Assembly: GCF_036194065.1 (NCBI RefSeq)
Contig: NZ_CP108095.1
Coordinates: 1,922,001-1,986,000 of the forward strand
Length of the DNA stretch: 64,000 bases
From: Streptomyces sp. NBC_00239
GTDB lineage: Bacteria > Actinomycetota > Actinomycetes > Streptomycetales > Streptomycetaceae
Direction: 5' to 3'
Position 1 is the stretch's first letter. The number at the start of each line of letters is the position of its first letter. Positions 52,708 to 59,504 of the stretch are shown piece by piece. Under the pieces are notes generated by a model. That model was not told the origin of the DNA and did no database searches. It was given only the letters and a program-made list of their open reading frames with translations. Both the position numbers and the translations under genes were made by a program.

Positions 52708-54172
52708 AGGCCACCCAGTGCGGGCGGTCGACGGCCGGGGACAGCGGCACGCCCTCGTGGAAGGCGGCGGCGAGGCGTCGGACGCCTTCCTCCAGCCTGG
52801 CGGCGGGCAGCGTGTACGGGATGCGCAGGCGGTGCTCGAAGGTGCCGGGGTCGACGCCGAAGCGGGCACCGCGGCCGATGTGGACGCCGGCCGCGCCGGC
52901 CCGCTCGGCGAGCGCGGAGCTGACCGGTTCGCCGAGGTCGACCCAGAGCGACAGGCCGCCGGGCGGCAGCTGCCAGCGCCACTCCGGGGTGTACTGCTGC
53001 AAGGCGGTGACCAGCGCGGACCGCTGGTCGCGGAGCTGGGCGAGGCGGGCGGGCAGGCCCTGGTCGAGGTCCGCCAGCAGCCGGATCGCGACCAGTTGGT
53101 CCAGCAGCGAACCGGTCATGTCGGAGGCGACCCGGACCGCCGTGAGTTCGGTGATCAGCTGGGCGCCGGCCCGGATCCAGCCCACCCGCAGGCCGCCCCA
53201 GTGGGTCTTGCTGAGCGAGCCGATGGTGAGCACGTGGTCGGCGCCGCCGCGACTGCCGAGGGAGGCCAGCGGGGCGGGCCGGGGCACGTCGAGGGCGATC
53301 TCCGAGATGGTCTCGTCGACGATCAGCCAGGTGCCGGCGCGGCGGGTCGCGGCGAGCAGCCGCTGCCGGTCCTCGACGGGCATCAGCGAGCCGGTCGGAT
53401 TGTGGAAGTCCGGTACGACGTAGGCGGCGCGCGGCTCGGTCTGGCGGAGTGCGGACTCGGCGAGCTCCATGTCCCAGCCGCGGTCGGAGACGGCGACGGC
53501 CGCGGTCCGCAGCCGGGCGTGGCGTACGGCGTCCAGGGCGTTGGCGTAGGTGGGGTTCTCGGTCATCACCCGGTCGCCGACGCGGCACAGCAGGCCGAGC
53601 GCGAGGACCAGGGCCTGCTGGGCGCCCGCCGTGACCAGGATCTGGTCGGGGCGGGTGGGCAGGCCGCGGCGGGTGTAGCGGTCGGCTACGGCGGCGCGCA
53701 GCTCGGGCAGGCCGTACGGGCGGTAGCCGGGGGTCCGGGCCACTTCGGCGAGCCGCGGCGCGGCCCAGGCCAGGGCCTCGCCGAGGACCCCCTCGGGGGC
53801 GCCCATCGCGGCGATGGCGAGGTCGATGCCGTCGTCGTCGGGCACCAGCGCGTGCGCGCCGACCGGCGCGTGGCCGGCGGGCAACTCGGTGAAGGTGCCC
53901 GAGCCGCGGCGGCTGTGCAGGTAGCCGCTCTCGCGGAGCAGGTCGTAGGCGGCGGTGACGGTGGCCCGGCTGGCGCCGACGGCCTCGGCGAGCTCGCGCT
54001 CGGCGGGCAGCCGGACGTGCAGGGGGACCCGGCCGTCGAGGATGAGGGTGCGGACGGCCTCGGCGAGGGCCCGGTAGCCGGGGCGGGCCAGCACTTCCGG
54101 GGGGAGCAGGGCAGCGAGCTGGCGGCTGCCGATGGTCCTGTCCGCCGTATGGACCACTCGCCCGCTTGCCAT
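52706..54172 (-). CDS. MocR-type regulator (GntR HTH + class I aminotransferase domain)
   Basis: A 488-residue fusion. The N-terminal GntR winged helix covers about 30-95 (EAVRTLILDGRVPLHVRLPA, RELAEAVGASRATVTAAYDL). The rest is a type-I aminotransferase-like domain with YGLPELRAAVADRYTRRGLP, VVPDFHNPTG (PLP-binding Asn) and IGSLSKTHWGGLRVGWI (Schiff-base Lys in SLSKT). MocR proteins use PLP as a cofactor-effector to sense amino acids or PLP itself. GGGGGAGG five bases before the ATG is the ribosome site. Four ATTGGC half-sites lie in the gap to the divergent 77-residue ORF. Confidence 0.94.
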   Translation of the reverse strand: MASGRVVHTADRTIGSRQLAALLPPEVLARPGYRALAEAVRTLILDGRVPLHVRLPAERELAEAVGASRATVTAAYDLLRESGYLHSRRGSGTFTELPAGHAPVGAHALVPDDDGIDLAIAAMGAPEGVLGEALAWAAPRLAEVARTPGYRPYGLPELRAAVADRYTRRGLPTRPDQILVTAGAQQALVLALGLLCRVGDRVMTENPTYANALDAVRHARLRTAAVAVSDRGWDMELAESALRQTEPRAAYVVPDFHNPTGSLMPVEDRQRLLAATRRAGTWLIVDETISEIALDVPRPAPLASLGSRGGADHVLTIGSLSKTHWGGLRVGWIRAGAQLITELTAVRVASDMTGSLLDQLVAIRLLADLDQGLPARLAQLRDQRSALVTALQQYTPEWRWQLPPGGLSLWVDLGEPVSSALAERAGAAGVHIGRGARFGVDPGTFEHRLRIPYTLPAARLEEGVRRLAAAFHEGVPLSPAVDRPHWVA

Positions 54173-54185
54173 GCCAACCTCCCCC

Positions 54186-54246
54186 GATTGGCTCTGCCGA
54201 CCAGGCCAATCCGGCTCCAGACTCCCCTTATTGGCCCCCGATTGGC
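54186..54246. promoter_or_regulatory. MocR operator with four ATTGGC half-sites
   Basis: GATTGGC (54186-54192) and GCCAATC (54205-54211) form a perfect 7-bp inverted repeat. TATTGGC (54229-54235) and GATTGGC (54240-54246) form a direct repeat 11 bases apart. MocR-family regulators bind such mixed direct and inverted half-sites. The arrangement spans the promoters of both divergent genes. Confidence 0.7.
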
Positions 54247-54258
54247 AAGGGAGATCTG

Positions 54259-54492
54259 GTGAACATCCATGGTGTGAACGCTGACCGCACGCCGGCCGCG
54301 ACCCTCACGGACCGCGACGAGCGGGCGCTGCTGCGGGCCCACGAGTCCCGCATCGCGGCCCCGCTGGGCGTCTCCCGCGCCCTGCGCTCGGCCGTCCGCA
54401 CGGCGGCCCGCACGATCACGCGCACCTTTCCCCGCCGGCACGCGGGCGCCGGCGCGCGGGCGTCCCGTCCCGAGCGCCCGGTACGTACGTAG
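54259..54492 (+). CDS. Small basic protein, unknown
   Basis: A 77-residue frame starting at a GTG with AAGGGAG five bases upstream, a very good ribosome site. The product is rich in Arg and Ala (LTDRDERALLRAHESRIAAP, then VRTAARTITRTFPRRHAG) and probably helical, without a signal or membrane segment. I recognise no family. Its position under the MocR operator suggests it is controlled by MocR; MocR regulators are often paired with a divergent target. Confidence 0.6.
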   Translation: MNIHGVNADRTPAATLTDRDERALLRAHESRIAAPLGVSRALRSAVRTAARTITRTFPRRHAGAGARASRPERPVRT

Positions 54493-54539
54493 GGGCGGCG
54501 CGGGATCTGCGGCGGGCGCGCGGGGGCGTCCGTACGCGG

Positions 54540-54655
54540 GACGGAGGCGACGGACGCTACGGGGCGGGACGGGGACGGACGCTACGGGGCAGGGCGGGGG
54601 CGGACGGGGCGGGGCAGGGCGGAGGCGGACGGGGCGGGGCGGGTCGCGAGGGCGC
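54540..54655. repeat. G-rich tandem repeat
   Basis: Units of about 23-26 bases built from GGACGG, CGCTACGGGGC and GGGCGGAGGCGG variants repeat about five times, each longer unit a slight variant of the last. Plus-strand runs of three or four G are dense, so G-quadruplex structure is possible. The 172-base gap it fills lies between the 77-residue ORF and a minus-strand gene, and nothing else is visible. Confidence 0.6.
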
Positions 54656-54664
54656 GGGTTTCGG

Positions 54665-54958
54665 TCAGCGGCGGGGGGTGAAGGCGCGGACCGCTTCGCT
54701 CAGGGCGGCGAGGGGGGCGGAGAGGGCGCTGACCGAGCCGAGGGCGCCCGCCACGGCCAGCAGCGAGCGCACCAGCCGGGCCGGTTCCGGCGCGGCGCCG
54801 GACGCCATTGCGCCGAGTGCGCCGAGCTCGTCCTCGGCGATCCCCCGCTCGGCGAACTCCCTTGGGTATCCGGCCAGTTCCCGTCGCAGCCGGGAGACCG
54901 CGAGTCGCAGCGCGACCACCCTGGGGTCCCCTTCACCGTTGTCCACGCGCTCGCGCAC
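54665..54958 (-). CDS. Small conserved Streptomyces protein (DUF5955-like)
   Basis: A 97-residue protein, mainly helical: DPRVVALRLAVSRLRRELAG, ERGIAEDELGALGAMASG and LVRSLLAVAGALGSVSALSA. I recall this pattern from DUF5955, from memory only. The third block is hydrophobic enough for membrane association. Nothing is known of its role. It is divergent from the MocA-like gene, 39 bases apart. Confidence 0.7.
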   Translation of the reverse strand: MRERVDNGEGDPRVVALRLAVSRLRRELAGYPREFAERGIAEDELGALGAMASGAAPEPARLVRSLLAVAGALGSVSALSAPLAALSEAVRAFTPRR

Positions 54959-54997
54959 GCCGGTCAGTCAACCATGCCGTGGTGGTATCCAGGACCC

Positions 54998-55618
54998 ATG
55001 GCACACACCCGGATCACCGCGCCGACCACGGCGCCCCGCATCGCCGGCCTGCTGCTCGCCGCGGGCGGCGGCCGCCGCCTCGGAGGCCGGCCCAAGGCAC
55101 TCCTGGACTACCGCGGCCGCCCGCTCGTCGAGAACGCGGTGCGCGTGCTGCGCGAGGCGGGCTGCGCGCCGCTGCACGTGGTGCTCGGCGCCGCGTCCGC
55201 GGAGGTCCGCGAGCGCGCCGACCTGGCCGGATGCGTGGTCGTCGACAACCCGGACTGGGCCGAGGGCATGGGCTCCTCGCTGCGGGCCGGCCTCGCTTCG
55301 CTGGCCGGCACCGGCGCCGATGCCGCGCTGGTCTCCCTCGTCGACCAGCCGGGCATCGGGCCGGAGGCCGTCGCCCGGGTGCGGGCCGCGTACCGCTCCC
55401 CCGCCAGCCTGGCCGCCGCCGCGTACGACGGGGAGCGCGGGCATCCGGTGCTCTTCGGCTCGGACCGGTGGCCGGACATCCGCGCCACCGCGACCGGGGA
55501 CCGCGGTGCGCGCGTCCACCTGAGGAATCACGCCGCGGACCTCATCCTGGTGGAGTGCGCCGACATCGCGGAGGACTACGACATCGACACCCCGCCCGAT
55601 CTGGCGCGTCTCGCCTGA
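54998..55618 (+). CDS. MocA-like nucleotidyltransferase (molybdenum cofactor cytidylyltransferase family)
   Basis: A 206-residue NTP-transferase (NTP_transf_3). The N-terminus GLLLAAGGGRRLGGRPKALL is the nucleotide-binding loop with the activating Arg/Lys, followed by VDNPDWAEGMGSSLRAGLAS and the metal-binding SLVDQPGIGPEAV. YDGERGHPVLFG and EDYDIDTPPDLARL complete the family. Relatives load CTP onto molybdopterin for xanthine-dehydrogenase-type enzymes, which fits a purine catabolism region, though no xanthine dehydrogenase is visible. The ATG at 54998 has AGGA five bases upstream. Confidence 0.86.
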   Translation: MAHTRITAPTTAPRIAGLLLAAGGGRRLGGRPKALLDYRGRPLVENAVRVLREAGCAPLHVVLGAASAEVRERADLAGCVVVDNPDWAEGMGSSLRAGLASLAGTGADAALVSLVDQPGIGPEAVARVRAAYRSPASLAAAAYDGERGHPVLFGSDRWPDIRATATGDRGARVHLRNHAADLILVECADIAEDYDIDTPPDLARLA

Positions 55619-55705
55619 GCGGGGCGTGACCGCGATGGCACTGAGAGCCATCCACAACCGGAGTCTGTCGACTCAGAGAATCTCGACATCAACAAACCAT
55701 TGAAC

Positions 55706-55720
55706 TTCCACGACGTGGAA
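55706..55720. promoter_or_regulatory. Candidate AllR box upstream of malate synthase
   Basis: TTCCACGACGTGGAA is a perfect palindrome in the TTCCA-N5-TGGAA arrangement seen in the allB/allR gap. It lies in a locally A/T-rich stretch about 150 bases before the aceB start, consistent with an operator. Confidence 0.68.
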
Positions 55721-55864
55721 ATTACTATCCACTGGTCAGAAGCGCCCTGAACCACATACGGCGCCCGCGACCGTATCCAGGAACTCTCAACACCCTGCGG
55801 CACTCCGTGCCGTGCGCGAGCATTCCCGCGGCCGCAAGGCACCGCCGCTGAAGGAGTGACAGAT

Positions 55865-57484
55865 ATGTCAGCACCAGCGCCGTCCACGCTGGCCATCGTC
55901 GACGCCGAGCCCCTGCCCCGGCAGGACGAGGTCCTCACCGAAGCGGCACTGGCCTTCGTGGCCGAGCTGCACCGGCGATTCACGCCCCGCCGCGACGAGC
56001 TCCTCGGCCGCCGCGCCGAGCGCCGCGCCGAGATCGCCCGCACCTCCCACCTCGACTTCCTCCCGGAGACCGCACAGATCCGCGAGGGCGACTGGAAGGT
56101 CGCGCCGGCGCCGGCCGCGCTCAACGACCGCCGCGTGGAGATCACCGGTCCGACCGACCGCAAGATGACCATCAACGCTCTCAACTCGGGCGCGAAGGTC
56201 TGGCTCGCCGACTTCGAGGACGCCTCCGCTCCCACCTGGGAGAACGTCGTCCTCGGCCAGCTCAACCTGATCGACGCCTACGAGCGCCGGATCGACTTCA
56301 CCGACGCGCGCACGGGCAAGTCGTACGCCCTCAAGTCCGCCGAGGAGCTCGCGACCGTCGTCATGCGGCCCCGCGGCTGGCACCTCGAGGAGCGCCACCT
56401 GCGCTTCGACGGCCGCGCCGTCCCGGGCGCGCTGGTCGACTTCGGCCTGTACTTCTTCCACAACGCCCAGCGGCTGATCGACCTCGGCAAGGGCCCGTAC
56501 TTCTACCTCCCGAAGACGGAGTCGCACCTGGAGGCGCGCCTCTGGAACGAGATCTTCGTCTTCGCGCAGGACTACGTGGGCATCCCGCAGGGCACCGTCC
56601 GCGCCACCGTCCTGATCGAGACGATCACGGCCGCGTACGAGATGGACGAGATCCTCTTCGAACTCAAGGACCACGCCGCGGGCCTGAACGCCGGCCGCTG
56701 GGACTACCTCTTCTCCATCGTCAAGAACTTCCGTGACGGCGGCGAGAAGTTCGTCCTGCCGGACCGCAACGCGGTGACGATGACCGCCCCGTTCATGCGG
56801 GCGTACACCGAACTCCTGGTCCGCACCTGCCACAAGCGCGGCGCGCACGCCATCGGCGGCATGGCGGCCTTCATCCCGTCCCGCAAGGACGCCGAGGTCA
56901 ACAAGGTCGCCTTCGAGAAGGTCAAGGCCGACAAGGACCGCGAGGCGGGCGACGGCTTCGACGGCTCGTGGGTGGCCCACCCGGACCTGGTGCCGATCGC
57001 CATGGCCTCCTTCAACGCGGTCCTCGGCGACAAGCCGAACCAGAAGGACCGCCTGCGCGAGGACGTCTCCGTGGCGCCCGGCGACCTGATCGCGATCGAC
57101 TCGCTCGACGCGAAGCCCACGTTCGACGGCCTGCGCAACGCGGTCCAGGTCGGCATCCGCTACATCGAGGCCTGGCTGCGCGGCCTGGGAGCCGTCGCCA
57201 TCTTCAACCTGATGGAGGACGCCGCCACCGCGGAGATCTCCCGGTCGCAGATCTGGCAGTGGATCAACGCGGGCGTGATCTTCGAGGACGGCCGGCTCGC
57301 CACCGCCGACCTGGCCCGCGAGGTCGCCGCCACCGAACTGGCCGCGATCCGCGCCGAGATCGGCGACGAGGCCTTCGCCGCCGGCAAGTGGCAGCAGGCC
57401 CACGACCTGCTCCTCCAGGTCTCCCTGGACGCCGACTACGCGGACTTCCTCACCCTCCCCGCCTACGACCAGCTCACCGGCTGA
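55865..57484 (+). CDS. aceB: Malate synthase A
   Basis: A 539-residue enzyme that condenses glyoxylate with acetyl-CoA to malate. MSA-type landmarks: KVWLADFEDASAPTWENVV, VVMRPRGWHLEERHL (active-site Arg), LIETITAAYEMDEILFELKD, GRWDYLFSIVKNF, IGGMAAFIPSRKD, and NLMEDAATAEISRSQIWQW with the catalytic Asp. The ATG at 55865 is chosen since GAAGGAG lies about ten bases upstream and the GTG at 55856 would be too close to it. Glyoxylate from allantoin breakdown is the likely source, hence the shared operator with allR/allB. It ends at a 17-bp terminator. Confidence 0.97.
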   Translation: MSAPAPSTLAIVDAEPLPRQDEVLTEAALAFVAELHRRFTPRRDELLGRRAERRAEIARTSHLDFLPETAQIREGDWKVAPAPAALNDRRVEITGPTDRKMTINALNSGAKVWLADFEDASAPTWENVVLGQLNLIDAYERRIDFTDARTGKSYALKSAEELATVVMRPRGWHLEERHLRFDGRAVPGALVDFGLYFFHNAQRLIDLGKGPYFYLPKTESHLEARLWNEIFVFAQDYVGIPQGTVRATVLIETITAAYEMDEILFELKDHAAGLNAGRWDYLFSIVKNFRDGGEKFVLPDRNAVTMTAPFMRAYTELLVRTCHKRGAHAIGGMAAFIPSRKDAEVNKVAFEKVKADKDREAGDGFDGSWVAHPDLVPIAMASFNAVLGDKPNQKDRLREDVSVAPGDLIAIDSLDAKPTFDGLRNAVQVGIRYIEAWLRGLGAVAIFNLMEDAATAEISRSQIWQWINAGVIFEDGRLATADLAREVAATELAAIRAEIGDEAFAAGKWQQAHDLLLQVSLDADYADFLTLPAYDQLTG

Positions 57485-57542
57485 GCAACCCTCTGAAAAC
57501 CCGCCCTTTCGGCTGAATTCGCACAGCAGCCGAACCGGCCCG

Positions 57543-57584
57543 CCGCCGCCCCCGGGGTCACCGACCCCGGGGGCGGCGGTTTTT
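57543..57584 (+). terminator. Intrinsic terminator of aceB
   Basis: A perfect 17-bp stem (57543-57559 with 57563-57579) around the three-base loop ACC, followed at once by a run of five T. It is the clearest intrinsic terminator in the window. Confidence 0.92.
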
Positions 57585-57653
57585 CCTGCTCGCACGCCGA
57601 TGGGGCGGAGATCTGACGGTTCGTCGAGGAGGCCCGGCGGCGAGGGGGAGCCG

Positions 57654-57705
57654 AACGACCGGTCGGTCGTTACCCAAAAGTAACCTGCGGCTACCTAGCG
57701 GTAAC
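57654..57705. promoter_or_regulatory. Operator array upstream of the SGNH hydrolase gene
   Basis: AACGACC (57654-57660) and GGTCGTT (57665-57671) form an inverted repeat with a four-base spacer. Right after it, GTTACC (57669), GTAACC (57680), CTACC (57691) and GTAAC (57701) recur every 11, 11 and 10 bases, the spacing bound head to tail by OmpR-family regulators (PhoP, GlnR and MtrA boxes look like this). The array ends about 110 bases before the hydrolase start. Confidence 0.6.
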
Positions 57706-57814
57706 AAAGGCGTGCGTGGCACCTTTCCGTTGCCACCGGCCGGCGGTTCCCCCACTTCCCCAGCCATGTGCCCGAGTTGACCATCGGGTGCAGGCCGACC
57801 GCAGGAGTTCCGCA

Positions 57815-59017
57815 GTGATCGGATTCCGCACCTCCCGCACCGCCACCCCGTCCCCGCGCGCCGCCCGCACCGCCCGGCTCGCCGCCTGCGCCGCGCTCGC
57901 GCTGCCGCTCGCCGCCACCACGCTGTTCGGCGCGAGCGCCGGTACCGCGGCCGCCAGCCCCGGGGCCGGACCCAGCGCCGTCGTCTCCATGGGCGACAGC
58001 TACATCTCCGGCGAGGCCGGCCGCTGGAAGGGCAACAGCCTCACCAACAGCGGCAGCCGCAACGGCTCCGACCGCGCGTGGGTCTCCGGCAGTACGTACG
58101 ACCCGAGCCGGGTGTACGGCGCCACGGCCGCCAACGGCTGCCACCGCTCCGACTCCTCCGAGGTCAACAGCGCGACCGGGATCGCCGACGTCGCCGTCAA
58201 CCTCGCCTGCTCCGGGGCCGTCACCGACAACGTGTTCCGCGCCGCGAACGGCGGCGTCGCCTACAAGGGCGAGGCGCCCCAAGCCGACCGGCTGGCCGCC
58301 GTCGCCGCCTCCCACGACGTCAAGATGATCACGCTCTCGATCGGCGGCAACGACCTCGGCTTCGCCGACATCATCGAGAACTGCGCCTACGACTTCGTGC
58401 TCTGGGGCTCGTACTGCTACGACGACCAGCAGGAGGTCGTCAACGGCAAGATCGACGCGGTGATGGCCAAGGTCGGCAAGTCCGTCGACGAGATCCGCGC
58501 GGTCATGTCCGCCGCGGGCTACGGGACCGGGGACTACCGGCTCGTCCTGCAGTCGTACCCGTCGCCCATCCCGCGCGGCGCCGAGAACCGCTACACGCAG
58601 AGCGACTGGAGCCGCTACAACACCGGCGGCTGCCCGTTCTGGAACCGGGACTCCGACTGGGCCCGCGACACGCTCGTGCCGCAGATCGCGAACCGTCTGA
58701 AGGCGGTGGCCGCCGCCAAGAGCGTCCAGTTCCTCGACCTGCGCGACATGATGCAGGGCCGTGAGGTGTGCGCCAAGGCCAGCAAGCAGGTCACGTCCAC
58801 GCAGGTGCCGTCCGCCAAGACCAGTGAGTGGGCGCGCTGGATCGACAACAACTCGTCGCAGGGGCTGGTGCAGGAGTCCATGCACCCGAACTACTACGGC
58901 CAGCTGGCGCTGGGACGCTGTCTCACGCTGCTCGCGGGGCAGCCTGGCGGTGGCCAGTCCTGCCGCAACACGGCCGGCGCCGACCACACCGGCATGTACC
59001 TGACCCCCCTCCCGTAA
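57815..59017 (+). CDS. Secreted SGNH/GDSL hydrolase
   Basis: A 400-residue extracellular esterase/lipase. The GTG start has CAGGAG about seven bases upstream. A long signal peptide (LAACAALALPLAATTLFGAS) ends near AAASPGAGP. SGNH blocks: VVSMGDSYISGEAGRW (nucleophile Ser), NLACSGAVTDNV (Gly), ITLSIGGNDLGFADI (Asn) and the final MHPNYYGQLALG (catalytic His with Asp-position Asn context). Several cysteines suggest disulfides. Streptomyces members hydrolyse lipids or acetylated sugars; the substrate cannot be told here. Only the repeat operator upstream hints at regulation. Confidence 0.92.
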   Translation: MIGFRTSRTATPSPRAARTARLAACAALALPLAATTLFGASAGTAAASPGAGPSAVVSMGDSYISGEAGRWKGNSLTNSGSRNGSDRAWVSGSTYDPSRVYGATAANGCHRSDSSEVNSATGIADVAVNLACSGAVTDNVFRAANGGVAYKGEAPQADRLAAVAASHDVKMITLSIGGNDLGFADIIENCAYDFVLWGSYCYDDQQEVVNGKIDAVMAKVGKSVDEIRAVMSAAGYGTGDYRLVLQSYPSPIPRGAENRYTQSDWSRYNTGGCPFWNRDSDWARDTLVPQIANRLKAVAAAKSVQFLDLRDMMQGREVCAKASKQVTSTQVPSAKTSEWARWIDNNSSQGLVQESMHPNYYGQLALGRCLTLLAGQPGGGQSCRNTAGADHTGMYLTPLP

Positions 59018-59040
59018 CCGCCCCGACCCGTCCCGGACCC

Positions 59041-59072
59041 CGCCACGGTCAGCCCCCACGCTGACCGTGGCG
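59041..59072 (+). terminator. 12-bp hairpin after the SGNH hydrolase gene
   Basis: CGCCACGGTCAG (59041-59052) pairs exactly with CTGACCGTGGCG (59061-59072) around an eight-base loop, 24 bases after the stop. Confidence 0.8.
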
Positions 59073-59093
59073 CGCCCTTCGGCTCCGCCGGCA

Positions 59094-59415
59094 ACACCCA
59101 GCCTCGCCGGCGTTTGAGGCGCGGGTCCGGGCGGAGCCCGGCAACCCTCCGCACCCTCCAGCCCCTCCGGCGCTTGAGGAGCGGTGCCGGGCGGAGCCCG
59201 GCTAACCCCCCGCACCCTCCAGCCCCTCCGGCGTTTGAGGAGCGGGTCCGGGCAGGGCCCGGTGCCCGGCGTCAGCCGGGTTGCAGTCTTGGGGCTCCGT
59301 CCCAAACCCCGCGCCTCAAACGCCGGCGAGGCCGGGAACTGCGCCCCAAGACGTCAGCGAGGCAGGGGTGGGCCCCGCACAGGCCCCCCTCAAACGCCGG
59401 CGAGGCTGGAGTTGT
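59094..59415. repeat. Intergenic palindromic repeat cluster B
   Basis: Several copies of the CCTCGCCGGCGTTTGAGG and CCCTCCGGCGTTTGAGGAGC units, in both orientations, including an inverted version of the ~120-base composite found in clusters A and C (about 59217-59342). It fills the gap between the convergent SGNH and STAND ATPase genes. No open frame there looks coding. Confidence 0.85.
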
Positions 59416-59504
59416 CGCAGGCAGCGTCGACGAGGCCGGAGGTTGCGCCCGGGGCGCCGACAGGACCGGGGGTTGCGCACCAGGGTGCTGGGGTGGGGCG
59501 GGGG

